In this document: positions 53,080 through 62,827 of the stretch, one piece after another
How the letters are laid out: each line of letters begins with the position of its first letter
Numbering within the stretch: position 1 is the first letter of the stretch
Source of the DNA: Arenicella chitinivorans
Lineage (GTDB): Bacteria > Pseudomonadota > Gammaproteobacteria > Arenicellales > Arenicellaceae
Direction of reading: 5' to 3'
NCBI RefSeq assembly: GCF_014651515.1
Contig: NZ_BMXA01000001.1
Span: 1 to 64,000 of the forward strand
Length of the DNA: 64,000 nt
Notes under the pieces: model-generated
Databases searched by the model: none
What the model saw: only the letters and a program-made list of their open reading frames with translations
Told to the model about the DNA's origin: nothing
Made by a program: the position numbers and the translations under genes

Positions 53080-54255
53080 TTAGTCCTGCCGCTTCGTTTG
53101 TTGCTTAGACTCGCTGCCTGCCAAAACCGCGGGTAAGAATGCCAGAATTGTTTGGTCTTTCGGGGTCAGTTTTAAGAGCTTGGCATTGCTTCCATCTTCG
53201 AGCACCCAAACTGCGCCGTCCGGTCCTTGTTCGATCTCTCTAATTCGCGCACCCATATTAAATCGTTCGACTTCCTGTGCCGTTTCACCATTCGTGGTTA
53301 CTCGAATAATCGCTTGTGATTTTAGACCGGCAATCAAAAACGAGCCTTGCCATTCCGGAAACACGGAACCGGAGTAATAGATGACTTCGGCGGGTGCAAT
53401 GCTCGGTACCCAGTATGCTGCAGGGGCCTCAAATTCAGGCCGCGTGTCGTGATCTGGAATTGGGTCTCCATTGTAATGATCACCATTGGAAACGATCGGA
53501 TAACCATAGTTTTCGCTTTCCTTAACAAGATTGAATTCATCGCCATGTAAGGGGCCCATTTCGCTATTCCACAACCGTCCTTTGGCATCAAATGCCAAGC
53601 CTAACGGATTGCGATGACCGAGTGACCAAACTTGAGATGCAATACCGCCGTCCGCATAAAATGGGTTGTCTTGCGGTACGCTGCCATCCGCGTGTAAACG
53701 GATGATTTTTCCCAAGTTGGCGTTCATATCCTGTGACGGGTCAAATTTTTGTCGCTCGCCAGACGAGATGAACAGAAAACCGTGTTGGTCAAATGCAAGA
53801 CGATGACCGTAGTGGCCACGGCCAGTGACCTTTGGGTGCTGAGTCCAAATACGTTCAATCTGTGTCAGCGATGCAGTGCCCGCGTTTTTATCTAGAATAA
53901 GTTTGGCGCGTATAACAACCGCGCCACGGGTATTATTCTCCCCAGCTTCCGCATAGCTCAAATACACCAGCTTGTTCACCGCGTAATCAGGGTGCAGAAT
54001 AATATCTCCCAGCCCACCTTGGCCGCCGTAATCCACCGATGGCACATTTGCGACCTCGGTCTGCTCGTTGTCATCTAAACTAACGAGTATTAATCGCCCA
54101 GGCTTCTCGGTCACGAGTAGACGTCCATCAGGTAGAAACGTCATAGCCCAAGGTTGCTCAAACTGCATAATTTCACGGCGTTCAAATGGTTGGGCCTGCG
54201 CAGCCTGTACGCCAGCAATGGCGAGTAAAAACAGCAAATACTTAAGTTTTTTCAT
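53080..54255 (-). CDS. Periplasmic PQQ-dependent sugar dehydrogenase (YliI-like)
   Basis: The protein has 391 residues with a signal peptide (ending VQAAQA, about residue 21). This six-bladed propeller of the glucose/sorbosone dehydrogenase family shows [58 protein letters not shown] and [12 protein letters not shown]. It resembles aldose sugar dehydrogenases of the YliI type, which need PQQ and Ca2+; no pqq genes are in the window. It oxidises aldoses in the periplasm. Monocistronic. Confidence 0.9.
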   Translation of the reverse strand: MKKLKYLLFLLAIAGVQAAQAQPFERREIMQFEQPWAMTFLPDGRLLVTEKPGRLILVSLDDNEQTEVANVPSVDYGGQGGLGDIILHPDYAVNKLVYLSYAEAGENNTRGAVVIRAKLILDKNAGTASLTQIERIWTQHPKVTGRGHYGHRLAFDQHGFLFISSGERQKFDPSQDMNANLGKIIRLHADGSVPQDNPFYADGGIASQVWSLGHRNPLGLAFDAKGRLWNSEMGPLHGDEFNLVKESENYGYPIVSNGDHYNGDPIPDHDTRPEFEAPAAYWVPSIAPAEVIYYSGSVFPEWQGSFLIAGLKSQAIIRVTTNGETAQEVERFNMGARIREIEQGPDGAVWVLEDGSNAKLLKLTPKDQTILAFLPAVLAGSESKQQTKRQD

Positions 54256-54468
54256 GTTGGTCTGGCTCCGAAAGATGTGGTTAGTTCACATTATACAAAG
54301 GCCTTGTGAGGCCATGCTGTGCATTAACTTTTGGTGTTGATCGACGAAATGCGCGTCACATTGTGTGTGTTCAGACCTTAGTGTTGGTAAATTTGGGCCT
54401 TTAGTCTATTGAGCGCGAAGTACCGAGGTGGTTCTATTGAGGATGTAATACTTTGGGGGTATTTACAA

Positions 54469-54777
54469 ATGGGGACAGCGTTACATCGTGCTGACTTTAA
54501 ACCAACCTGCCTGTCATGCAAGACATCAGCGCTGGTTTCGGAGTTTGCACTTATTTTATTTCGCCGCACAGGCAGGCTGATCAATGTGTACTCGGACGAT
54601 GCGATCTATGATGTGCTTGAAATTGGCGCACGCTGCGCGGATCGACGATTGCAATGCATCTCGTTGCATCTCTACACTGAGCTTTGCAATAAAATCTTAG
54701 AAGTCAGCCCGGACCGCAGCGCGTTCACGGTCGACAAGGACGTGCGAGCGCTATTGTCTGAAAAAGCAACGTCCTGA
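54469..54777 (+). CDS. Possible small protein, unknown function
   Basis: This uncertain gene of 102 residues starts at ATG 54469 behind GGGGGT; a TTG-started extension to 54409 is possible. The composition is balanced, with DFKPTCLSCK and CADRRLQC cysteine pairs that could bind a metal. No signal peptide or domain was recognised. It is included because it is the only sensible frame in the gap between two minus-strand genes. Confidence 0.4.
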   Translation: MGTALHRADFKPTCLSCKTSALVSEFALILFRRTGRLINVYSDDAIYDVLEIGARCADRRLQCISLHLYTELCNKILEVSPDRSAFTVDKDVRALLSEKATS

Positions 54778-54911
54778 ATGGCTATTTGGTCTTGGTTTTA
54801 GTTAGCCCGATAAGCAGCACGCCTGAAGGCGAATTCAGTGCCTTGTGCGGCCATGCACTAGATAATAGGGGTCAAAGTTACGCCTCTACCAAAGTTACGC
54901 CAGCGTAGTAC

Positions 54912-56150
54912 CTAGTTTGGTAAGCTCCGCACAGGTTTGCCATGCGCGGCATCGGCATAGCGTCTTAGAGCTGCCGCAGAAACAGCCGGTCCCGGTTCAG
55001 CGAGTTGGCGTACCAGCTGGCGGAAACTCGAATCACCCATTTCCTCATGCAGTGCTGCGAAAACGGTGACCGCTCTTGCGGTGGCCTCAGCTTGAGAACT
55101 TTGCTTCGCTAGGCTCTCAGCTTGTTTACCCCACTCGTGCTGTTGGCTGAGCGCTTTTGCCAGTCGTTGGTCGGTAATGCCACCTGCGCGATGCAGCAGT
55201 ACCAGCGACAGGTATTCCGCCAGGCCTTCATCGATCCAATCGGCGTCGTTGGTGGCTTGTCGTTGCATCGCAACATGGACCAGTTCGTGCAACACCGTGC
55301 TCGTACCATTTTCACTGACTAAGGGACGTTCGGCGTGCAAAAAAAGAGAACGAGGACCGGATAAAGCACCACGCCACAGAGGGTCTTCTGCGCTGACAAT
55401 CAACAGTCGGTCGGGGAATGCTGGAAACCAGTCGCGCACGGTCGGTAGGGTGAAGGTCAAAAACGTGATCAGTTCAAGGCGGGCGAGCTCTTGACCGATC
55501 GGAGCTGACACGGCAATCCGGGTATTGGCGATCTTGTCACGTCGGACACCTAACTTCCCAAGTTGAACCCAACCGGTCGGACGATCAAATCGGCGCGCAG
55601 GGTTCGTGATCGTATACATATGTTCGGCGGTTTCAGGGTACTGGGTGATTGAACTCCAGCCTTCTGGTAAGGTAAATCGTAACGTCGTTTCGGAATAACT
55701 GCCTTTGAGTGCCACACTCGCTGTGGCTGGAAAAAGGTCGTCCGCTCTGAATGTCGCCCAATCTGGTGTGATGAGCGCGTCGTAACGAGTGCCACGTTTG
55801 TGATTTAATTGCACACAATACCGAAGCGTTCCCTCAGAACGCTCAATGTGCCAGACCCATTCGTCATTGTTATGTGATAATCCTGATTCAGCTTCAAACC
55901 CTTGATAACTTTTTGGAGCACGCCAGCGCAGCTCACGCAGTAACCGCCGATTCTGTTTAACTTCGACAGTGACAGGTGTGCAAGCAGCATGACCTTCATT
56001 TTCTGCAACGTGCCTAAAATCTGCGTGGATATGGATTTGGTACTCGCGATCTTTGGCTAAACCTGCATCGGACGCCCAGCTAGACCCAGAGGAGAGTAGC
56101 AATGCAATAGCGATCAGAGTGAGTCGTTTTAACGAACGTGGATGAATCAT
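54912..56150 (-). CDS. Secreted gluzincin-type metallopeptidase
   Basis: The protein has 412 residues with a signal peptide (ending SSWAS, about residue 27). Zinc site HELVH (His288, His292) and Glu308 in WIDEGLAEY give the HExxH..E pattern of M1/M61-like gluzincins, with a shorter 15-residue spacer than the 18 of classical M1. The N-terminal ~230 residues are beta-rich and may be a propeptide or substrate-binding domain. It is probably a periplasmic or extracellular aminopeptidase-like enzyme. Monocistronic. Confidence 0.8.
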   Translation of the reverse strand: MIHPRSLKRLTLIAIALLLSSGSSWASDAGLAKDREYQIHIHADFRHVAENEGHAACTPVTVEVKQNRRLLRELRWRAPKSYQGFEAESGLSHNNDEWVWHIERSEGTLRYCVQLNHKRGTRYDALITPDWATFRADDLFPATASVALKGSYSETTLRFTLPEGWSSITQYPETAEHMYTITNPARRFDRPTGWVQLGKLGVRRDKIANTRIAVSAPIGQELARLELITFLTFTLPTVRDWFPAFPDRLLIVSAEDPLWRGALSGPRSLFLHAERPLVSENGTSTVLHELVHVAMQRQATNDADWIDEGLAEYLSLVLLHRAGGITDQRLAKALSQQHEWGKQAESLAKQSSQAEATARAVTVFAALHEEMGDSSFRQLVRQLAEPGPAVSAAALRRYADAAHGKPVRSLPN

Positions 56151-56318
56151 AAGTTATAGGGTTCACATTACGTGTGTGCAGCCTAATAGTAGCTGGATGT
56201 AGTAGCTGGATGCATAGGCTGCGGACTTCGAGCGAGTGTAACGGCTGAAGCTGGGTCAAACCCATCAATGAGGAGATTGTAATGCGTGCACAGGCCAGTG
56301 TGGTCGGTGTTTGAACGC

Positions 56319-57275
56319 CTATTTTGGCACCGCTTTCTGATTTTTGGGTGCAATGCCCATGGCGAAGGCACCAGGGCCGTAGAAGGCACTGGCAGCAAGG
56401 CTCATGACACCTTTTAAGATTTTTACATTGTGTTTGCGCGCTGCCACTACGAGGTTGTCGTATTCATCAAATTGCTCTAGCTCGCTCGGGTCGCCAGCGT
56501 AACTTAGATTGATCAGCGGCACATACAGGCCTTCTTCGATACGCTCGATCGCGTATTTCATTAAGTGTGATACTGCCGTATCGAGTCCGCGCTTGGTCAG
56601 CAAAGGCTCAACCTGGTGGTCGTAGCTGATTTTCACGATGGGGTTGAGACCAACGGTTTTGCCGATAAACGCCGCGGGTAAGCTGACGGTTTTGATGCCA
56701 CGCTCCATACTCCGTTCGCGCGTATACATTAAATCCGCAACTACCGGGTAACACTGAATTAAGCGGATCAACTTGTTCATGGTTTTTGTGTACTGGCCCG
56801 CATCAGTTCCCTTGCTCAGCAGCATGTCTGCGTAAATCGCGGCAAGGCCTTGGCCGGCAATGGTTGTGCCTGAGTTCAGGCTTGACATTCGGAACGGGTG
56901 ATCGATACCGAGACGACTACGCAATGCGCGAACTTTAGCGGCGATTCCCTCAGAGGAGCGTTGAAAGTTGTCATAGGTCGCGCTGACCTGCTTGGAGACG
57001 GTCTGACAAAACGCGTAGTCATAAAAAGGCGCGACTTCGCGCGTGATAAGATTGGATATAGCCTCTTCGCTCGGTGGCGATGACTTGATCTCAGAATGCG
57101 CGGTAAGCGTCTTGCCTTGATAAATGTTGATCAAGGTTTTTTCATCAAATGTATCCGGCATGACCTTGCCGTTAACCTCAACCGTCACGGGCATTACCTT
57201 GAACGGTCGACTCTCCAAAATGCTATTGGGTATACCCGCAATGGAGTCGATAATGATCGCGTACTTCATTTCCAA
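56319..57275 (-). CDS. DegV-family protein
   Basis: The protein has 318 residues. The DegV lipid-binding fold is suggested by the N-terminal IIIDSIAGIPNSIL, the SSPPSEEAI segment, the Ser/Thr-rich SSLNSGTTIAGQGL loop and VGLNPIVKISYDHQ. DegV proteins bind fatty acids and, in Firmicutes, present them to fatty acid kinase. Here the Thr-Ser loop after strand 3 is present but the protein is longer than typical. It is divergent from the JmjC-like gene. Confidence 0.75.
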   Translation of the reverse strand: MEMKYAIIIDSIAGIPNSILESRPFKVMPVTVEVNGKVMPDTFDEKTLINIYQGKTLTAHSEIKSSPPSEEAISNLITREVAPFYDYAFCQTVSKQVSATYDNFQRSSEGIAAKVRALRSRLGIDHPFRMSSLNSGTTIAGQGLAAIYADMLLSKGTDAGQYTKTMNKLIRLIQCYPVVADLMYTRERSMERGIKTVSLPAAFIGKTVGLNPIVKISYDHQVEPLLTKRGLDTAVSHLMKYAIERIEEGLYVPLINLSYAGDPSELEQFDEYDNLVVAARKHNVKILKGVMSLAASAFYGPGAFAMGIAPKNQKAVPK

Positions 57276-57600
57276 AATCCCCTGTGATGCTTATTATGGG
57301 TCTATCTTACACCGTCTGCGTAAAAAAGATCCCTGTGAATAAGCAGTTACTATCTGTTCTTCAGTGTTTTTATCAAACCCTAACAAGTATCTAAAAAAAG
57401 CGCGCAATAATAAAGTGGTTTGTCGGTTTGATTGACACGAGTCAGCTCGATTTCGATACTGACGAGAGAAGATAAATCAATTGTTTACTAAAAAATAATG
57501 GTTCAATTTGGGAAGGGCGTCTACAATCTGCAATCTTTAAAATGGTACTCACCTTAACTCGAAAGCTAGTTGCGCAAACTTGAAACTAAAGTGACATTAC
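57276..57600. other. Divergent intergenic region
   Basis: 325 AT-rich bases between the DegV and JmjC-like genes, with no gene. An AAAAAAGCGCGC tract and TTGATTGACACG near 57428 may belong to promoter elements. Confidence 0.4.
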
Positions 57601-58485
57601 GTGTTTGATTCAATTCGACATATCCCAGTAGATCGAAAAAATTCCTTACCGGTTTCAGATCTGCGTAAGCGGTATCAGGCGACCGGCATACCGGTGGTTT
57701 TTGGTGACCTGACTAAAAATTGGCCGGCGGTGCGTAACTGGAATCTGGATTACGTGCAGGAGCGCGCGGGCGAGCTGTCTGCCGGTTATTTTGACGGTTC
57801 AGAGCCGGCCTCTGCGATCGTCAAGCCCACCGCTGTGATGCGTCTGAAAGACGCAGTAGAGCGCCTGTCTGCCGCGCCGCGAGCGAGGGTTGCGCAGGTT
57901 GCGGTGGGCGAGCGGTCAGTGATAGCTGCGGATTTCACCTATCCAAGACTCGGATTTCGATTTTTGACTCGCCTGACTTCATTGTACGTAGGTGGCGAGC
58001 ACGCGGTGGAGCCGATGCAGCAAGCGTCGTCAGTGATGCACACGGTGCGCTGTCACTTTGGCGCACGTGCACACATTCTGTTGATACCGCCGAAGCAAAC
58101 GCCTTTGATGTATCGAGTTGGTAAAAGCCAGCATACGATTCGTGATATCAATTTTCTAGCGCCGCAGTTTGATCAGTATCCGGCACTCAAGTTCGTGTCG
58201 GGTTATGTGGCTGAATTAGATCACGGTGATGCTGTGTATATTCCCGCAGGCTATTGGTACTGTGTGGCGTATGAGGGCATTGGCATTCAGCTTAGTTTGC
58301 ATGCGTTATCCGGTTCGTTGTGGCAATACATTAGTGCCGTGTGGAAGCGCTGGCTAACGCGGGTTACTGGGTTGCGTCTCCAAGGCGCCGCAGCCGGGCG
58401 ACGCTTGTCGCGTCGTGAGCGTCGTGTGCAAACCAAGACCAATCGACGCATCGAAGAGTTCGTGGCGAAGCGTAACTCGAAATAA
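57601..58485 (+). CDS. JmjC-like cupin (Cupin_8) protein
   Basis: The protein has 294 residues starting at GTG. The Cupin_8/JmjC-type fold is suggested by the N-terminal GIPVVFGDLTKNWPAVRNW, the central SVMHTVRCHFGARAHILLIPP with a possible metal-binding His, and the late DAVYIPAGYWYCVAYEG, where the second metal His of the canonical PxGWWHxV motif is replaced by Tyr/Cys. Fe(II)/2-oxoglutarate hydroxylase activity is therefore uncertain. The C-terminus is strongly basic (RRLSRRERRVQTKTNRR). Close by but convergent with a Sel1 gene. Confidence 0.78.
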   Translation: MFDSIRHIPVDRKNSLPVSDLRKRYQATGIPVVFGDLTKNWPAVRNWNLDYVQERAGELSAGYFDGSEPASAIVKPTAVMRLKDAVERLSAAPRARVAQVAVGERSVIAADFTYPRLGFRFLTRLTSLYVGGEHAVEPMQQASSVMHTVRCHFGARAHILLIPPKQTPLMYRVGKSQHTIRDINFLAPQFDQYPALKFVSGYVAELDHGDAVYIPAGYWYCVAYEGIGIQLSLHALSGSLWQYISAVWKRWLTRVTGLRLQGAAAGRRLSRRERRVQTKTNRRIEEFVAKRNSK

Positions 58486-58491
58486 CCGGTC

Positions 58492-59331
58492 TCAGAACAC
58501 CGGCGTTTGTATTTCTGCGCGTTTGGCTTCAATCTCCCTATTTAAGGTCGCGTGTTTTTCGGGTGAAATTTTGGACAAACAGAGATCTCGGATCGCGGCG
58601 GCCTCTTCATGTTGGGTGAAATTTGCCAGAGTGCTCCAGAAGTAGCAGCGATCAAAGCTTTGATCGAGTCCTTCACCCGTGTGATACATTTTTCCCAGCA
58701 TATATTGCGCATCGCCATCACCTTGTTCCGCAGCACGAAGAAACCACATCGCGGCCATGGTTGGGTCTTGGTCGACCTCGTGACCAATATAGTATTTGTA
58801 ACCAAGGTTGTATTGTGATGTCCGATCACCGCCATCGGCAACTTGTGCAAGTAGGGAGCCCGACTGCACCAGGTTTAATGTCAGTCCATAATTGCGGCGA
58901 TAAATTTCTTCCAAGGGGTTAACGGCTGCTTCATAGCCATGCGAGATAGAGCGTGAGTACCAGTAAATAGCTTGTTGGTAACTCGGGCGAACACCATGCC
59001 CATGTTGGTACATCTGCGCAATATGATGGTCTGCGACCCCTAGGCCATGGCCTGCAGCAAGCTTGTACCAATGCAGTGCCTTGGTGTAATCGCGATTCAC
59101 ACCTTCACCGCGTTGGTACATCAGGCCATATTGGTATTGGGCGCGAGGGTAACCAGCACGCGCTGCCTGGCCAAATAATTTAAACGCGCGACCATGATCA
59201 GGTGCACTAGCCGCGTAGTGATTCAGACCTTGCTGGTACCAAACTGAACCGTCGTCGGCCATTACTGGCAGGCTGCAAGTGGCGAGTAAAACGACCAAGA
59301 TTTGTTGTTTAACCAGTCTTGAAATCCGCAT
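58492..59331 (-). CDS. Secreted Sel1-repeat protein
   Basis: The protein has 279 residues from ATG 59331, decided by GGGAG upstream; a frame from 59538 adds 69 unrelated residues. Signal peptide ends near LPVMA (about residue 25). Five or more Sel1-like helical repeats: AFKLFGQAARAGYPRAQYQYGLMYQRGEG, ALHWYKLAAGHG, AIYWYSRSISHG, AMWFLRAAEQGDGDAQYMLGKMYHTGEG. It is probably a periplasmic protein-interaction scaffold. Its stop is 6 bases from the convergent JmjC-like gene. Confidence 0.9.
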   Translation of the reverse strand: MRISRLVKQQILVVLLATCSLPVMADDGSVWYQQGLNHYAASAPDHGRAFKLFGQAARAGYPRAQYQYGLMYQRGEGVNRDYTKALHWYKLAAGHGLGVADHHIAQMYQHGHGVRPSYQQAIYWYSRSISHGYEAAVNPLEEIYRRNYGLTLNLVQSGSLLAQVADGGDRTSQYNLGYKYYIGHEVDQDPTMAAMWFLRAAEQGDGDAQYMLGKMYHTGEGLDQSFDRCYFWSTLANFTQHEEAAAIRDLCLSKISPEKHATLNREIEAKRAEIQTPVF

Positions 59332-59411
59332 GATCACTCCCGAAGTGTTTTTCCTATCGTTCAGTTTATGGCAGCCGTCACGGAATGCAAATCTAAATTG
59401 GCAGTGATTGG

Positions 59412-59909
59412 TCAAGATTGGGGATGTCTGCTCGATGACGGTGAGTCGTCTGCTCCTTCCTCTTGCAGTTTTTGTCGTATATTCATTAATACTTCGCCGA
59501 AATGATTCAGCCCGCGCTGATCCCGGCCGCAGCCCCAAAAATAATCGAACTGACTGTTCTCCACCAACGGGATATTGCCGCTATCAAGTAGTCGGTTGCG
59601 CAATTCAGAATGGGTTCGGCATTGCGTGTACACAGCGCGCGTCATTAGAGTGGTTCTCACTTGCTTATAATCCGGACGCTTGCGTCGCCACCATGATCGA
59701 CCGAGTTCTCGGGCTTGTTCTGCGGTGACTGCTTGTCGGACTCGCTGCCTATACTGCGCATCCACAAATTTATTTGCTTGATAATAATGTTCGACGGTTT
59801 GCCACACTTCGTCGTCCAACATAAATGGGTAGTTGGCATTGCGTGCGATCAAGTCGGACGCGTCGCACATTGAGAAATACCGTGCTGCAGTTGAGGGTGG
59901 AAATAGCAT
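59412..59909 (-). CDS. NADAR-family N-glycosidase-like protein
   Basis: This 165-residue YbiA/NADAR fold shows WQTVEHYYQANKF, then QARELG, RSWW.., LLDSGNIPLVENSQFDYFWGCGRDQRGLNHFGEVLM. Family members hydrolyse N-glycosidic bonds in riboflavin intermediates or in ADP-ribose adducts, which includes removal of ADP-ribose from DNA in the toxin-antidote context. No toxin gene is visible beside it. It reads 31 bases after the 59941 gene on the same strand, so they may form an operon. Confidence 0.88.
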   Translation of the reverse strand: MLFPPSTAARYFSMCDASDLIARNANYPFMLDDEVWQTVEHYYQANKFVDAQYRQRVRQAVTAEQARELGRSWWRRKRPDYKQVRTTLMTRAVYTQCRTHSELRNRLLDSGNIPLVENSQFDYFWGCGRDQRGLNHFGEVLMNIRQKLQEEGADDSPSSSRHPQS

Positions 59910-59940
59910 TAGGTTCGAACTGGCTCCTTAGACGAACAGG

Positions 59941-61065
59941 TTATCCGCTAAGTATACCACTCTGTGCGCTGAGCTTGGTTTTGGGCGCCTCAGCTTTTTC
60001 CTGCTCGTAATCATACGGCAGATGACCTTGTTGCACGCCGCTTAACGCTAATTTGGCGCGCTGTTGCGCCCCGAGTTCGTTGGCGTTAATGCTTGGTACT
60101 TTGTCGCCGTCGACTTGCTGGCTCATGCGTTTAAAATGTTGATGAAACACAGCGCTGACCTCGGCAGGACGTCGAGTCTGGTAGGAGAAACGGGCTAAAC
60201 TGACGGCGTTTATCTGACTGCCGAATCGAGGGAATCCGGAAAATCTAGTGTTCTCACAAGTGTAACGCTGGCTTTGTGTCAACATCGCTTCAACAACCCG
60301 GTGCAGAAATTGATTGGCTTGCAGTGGGTCGCACACCACGAGCAGTGTTTGATGAGCGAATTCGGGGTATCGTCTGGAGAACTCAGGGCGCCCATGTGCC
60401 GGAATGTCGAAGTCCAGCTCAAATGCCGTTTGCGTTGGTGAAACTGGCGTTGTGCGGGTGACTGAAAAGCGGTGACCATCAAAACGCAGCCTAGAAACTT
60501 GGTCCGAAATCGTTTCCGATAGCCGGGACTGCAATTCGCGCTTTACGTGCCGCATCAAGGGTGCGTCCTGGTGGCTGTTAAACGGTGTGCCTTGCTGCTC
60601 TTGGGTGTTAAAAATAATAGAAAGTTTTTCTCGCAGCTCGTGTTCGCGCGCTTTCTGTACAGCCAACAATGCAGTCTGTAACACTTCTGAACTCGGCGTA
60701 GATTCTTCGATCAGCCAGCGGCGACCGTACACGATTTTGACTTGATGATTGTCGTCACTCTGCCCACTAGCATATGCAGAAACCACACTGGTCGGATAAT
60801 TCTCTTCTCCGATAATGCCAACCTGCAGATAATATCCAACGCTTAATTTACCAACGAACAACATGAACTCAAAAGGAACAGTGATCTGAGTGACTAGATT
60901 TTCAAGTTGGGTAAGATTGCGCTGAACGCGAAAGAACTGCTGTGGTATGGCGTCAATGCGCTCAAACACGGTCACATGAGGTGCCTGAGGCAAACTGAAT
61001 TCGCCAAACGCGTGCAGCTCAGTCGCCGGTATTTTGAAGGGTGCAAGTTTTGTACTGTGTGTCAT
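59941..61065 (-). CDS. Conserved-looking cytoplasmic protein, unknown function
   Basis: This soluble protein of 374 residues has no signal peptide or membrane segment. Mixed alpha/beta sequence with VKIVYGRRWLIEES, a helix-rich centre (AVQKAREHELREKLSIIF) and a C-terminal ELGAQQRAKLALSGVQQG. I do not recognise a family. It sits between the MAPEG and NADAR genes with gaps of 6 and 31 bases, so co-transcription is likely. Confidence 0.7.
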   Translation of the reverse strand: MTHSTKLAPFKIPATELHAFGEFSLPQAPHVTVFERIDAIPQQFFRVQRNLTQLENLVTQITVPFEFMLFVGKLSVGYYLQVGIIGEENYPTSVVSAYASGQSDDNHQVKIVYGRRWLIEESTPSSEVLQTALLAVQKAREHELREKLSIIFNTQEQQGTPFNSHQDAPLMRHVKRELQSRLSETISDQVSRLRFDGHRFSVTRTTPVSPTQTAFELDFDIPAHGRPEFSRRYPEFAHQTLLVVCDPLQANQFLHRVVEAMLTQSQRYTCENTRFSGFPRFGSQINAVSLARFSYQTRRPAEVSAVFHQHFKRMSQQVDGDKVPSINANELGAQQRAKLALSGVQQGHLPYDYEQEKAEAPKTKLSAQSGILSG

Positions 61066-61071
61066 GGCAAT

Positions 61072-61473
61072 TCAAAGGGCGCCGTAGGCAATTCGAAAGA
61101 TCCAAACCAGGGCAATCATAGCGATAAAAAATACGGTCGACCGAATAACAGACCAGCCCGCAACATAAACGATTGCATGCGCAACGCGAGAAGCGGTGAA
61201 CAGCATCACAGGCAGTGTCAGTAAATCGATCTCGACCTTGGCTATTTGCGCACCGATTAATACGGTGCAAAATAGAATCAAGGCTTCCCAGGCGTTATTT
61301 TGGGCTGCAACGATGCGATGGCCTCGACCAGTTAATCTGGCCGCCTGAACTCTGGGACTTTGCAGATCGGCTTTTCCATCCAGCTGTATCCGGTAGTAGA
61401 CCGACCAAAGCGCGAGTATAAATGGCAAGGTGAAAAGGATCGTCACACAAATAAGAAGGGTCATCAATTGCAC
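61072..61473 (-). CDS. MAPEG-family membrane protein
   Basis: This 133-residue protein with four transmembrane helices has the MAPEG-type cytosolic motif LTGRGHRIVAAQNNAWEALILF after the first helix. Eukaryotic relatives act on glutathione or leukotrienes; bacterial members are mostly uncharacterised. It is the first gene of a short minus-strand operon (61473 to 59412) and is divergent from the LysR gene at 61586. Confidence 0.87.
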   Translation of the reverse strand: MQLMTLLICVTILFTLPFILALWSVYYRIQLDGKADLQSPRVQAARLTGRGHRIVAAQNNAWEALILFCTVLIGAQIAKVEIDLLTLPVMLFTASRVAHAIVYVAGWSVIRSTVFFIAMIALVWIFRIAYGAL

Positions 61474-61585
61474 TCCTGTTACGTTAAAGTTAAAGCTTGT
61501 GTTTACTGTGGGGGATCACTATATTGGTTTTTATACAGACAGTTGAATGGGTATTGATAGAAAAATGGTTCATTGGTAGACCGCT

Positions 61586-62446
61586 ATGGAATGGGATAAT
61601 TATCGTGTTTTTTTGGCGGTGGCACGGGCACCGTCAATTCGAGCGGCCGCGCTGCGCCTCGGCACCAGTCACTCAACGGTTTTGCGCAAAATAGATCAGC
61701 TGGAACACACCTTGGGCGCACGTTTGTTCGAACGTAATGGCCACCGTTTGGCTCTCACCAGCGCGGGCGAGGAGGTGCGGCATGGCGCTGAGGAGTTAGA
61801 GGACAGCGTACAGGGTATTGAGCGCTCAGTAACTGGGCGTGATTCGCAGTTGGAAGGGGTGGTTAAGTTGTCCACACCCGACTGGTTTACGCATTCGACC
61901 TTACTGTTCGATTTGCATCTGTTTCGGCAGCACTTTCCAAATATTCAGCTGGAGGTAGAACTCAGTTATCGCTCTGCGGATCTGCGGCGACGCGAAGCGG
62001 ATATTGCTATACGGATTATGCGGCAGCCACCGGATGAACTGGTCGGACGGGATTTGGGTGAATTCACCATGGCGGCTTACGCAACACAGGCGCACATAGA
62101 TAGATACAATCCAGCCTCTCCGGGTACGCAATCCGGGATGCTGGCATGGGGATCGCCTGAGCGTTGGCGGCCACGCCATGGTTTTGACCACCTCCGCGCG
62201 GTTGGCTTCTTCGATAATGTGCCGTTGCAATGCGACCTAGCTAGGCAGGGCGTTGGTGTCGCCAGTTTACCGTGCCTGCTCGGCGACAGCATTCCGGAGC
62301 TGGTACGGATATCAGAGCCAATGCGTATGGGGGAGATTTGGGTGGTCTACCATGCCGATCTACGTCAAACCTCGCGGGTGCGGGTAGTGCGTGATTTTCT
62401 GTGTGAAAACCTCTCTCAACACATAAGGCGAGTTGCCGTCCCGTGA
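61586..62446 (+). CDS. LysR-family transcriptional regulator
   Basis: The protein has 286 residues. The winged HTH (about 1-60) shows PSIRAAALRLGTSHSTVLRKIDQLE and FERNGHRLALTSAG, followed by an effector-binding domain with LRRREADIAIRIMRQPPDELVGRDLGE. It is divergent from the MAPEG operon with a gap of 112 bases, a typical LysR target layout, so control of the MAPEG gene is plausible. Effector unknown. Confidence 0.9.
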   Translation: MEWDNYRVFLAVARAPSIRAAALRLGTSHSTVLRKIDQLEHTLGARLFERNGHRLALTSAGEEVRHGAEELEDSVQGIERSVTGRDSQLEGVVKLSTPDWFTHSTLLFDLHLFRQHFPNIQLEVELSYRSADLRRREADIAIRIMRQPPDELVGRDLGEFTMAAYATQAHIDRYNPASPGTQSGMLAWGSPERWRPRHGFDHLRAVGFFDNVPLQCDLARQGVGVASLPCLLGDSIPELVRISEPMRMGEIWVVYHADLRQTSRVRVVRDFLCENLSQHIRRVAVP

Positions 62447-62485
62447 ATCTGAATTGGAGGCCGTAATCACGGTCACATTTGAGCA

Positions 62486-62827
62486 CTATTCGACGAGTGC
62501 GCCGCGATAAAAACGCTTTTTCGCTTTGGGCTTGTCCGAGTCTGGACGCGCGATCGACTTCGACTGTGTGTGAGCACGATTCTCTGCGATCTCAACGCCC
62601 CGGTAGTAGCGCTTCTTGGGTTGCAGTTGCACATACCACTCGTCTCCGGCACGTCTAAAAAACGCTTCCACTAGCGTGCGAACCATGTTGTCGTCGCTGG
62701 ACCAATAGACATTGATCATCGCGCTACTTAAGTCGGCGCTGGAAATTTTTAAATCGTCACCCAGCTCCGGCGGTAAATTGCGTTTAATCTCAAAGAACAA
62801 ATTCACCATGTATCGATCTACTTTCAT
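62486..62827 (-). CDS. Small protein with duplicated KKR(Y/F)YRG motif
   Basis: The protein has 113 residues, without a signal peptide or transmembrane segment. N-terminal half has YMVNLFFEIKRNLPPEL and ISSADLSSAMINVYWSS; the C-terminal third carries two copies of a KKRxYRG motif (KKRYYRGVEI and KKRFYRGALVE) separated by a Ser/Lys-rich linker. The motif pair could bind nucleic acid or a polyanion. I do not recognise a family. It lies at the divergent side of katG. Confidence 0.6.
   Translation of the reverse strand: MKVDRYMVNLFFEIKRNLPPELGDDLKISSADLSSAMINVYWSSDDNMVRTLVEAFFRRAGDEWYVQLQPKKRYYRGVEIAENRAHTQSKSIARPDSDKPKAKKRFYRGALVE

Noticed and set aside
54409-54584. Minus-strand frame at 54378-54584
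   Set aside because: Overlaps the better plus-strand candidate and lacks start signals.
59412-59909. Toxin-antitoxin module involving the NADAR protein
   Set aside because: NADAR proteins can act as antidotes to ADP-ribosylating toxins, but no DarT-like or ADP-ribosyltransferase gene lies next to it.
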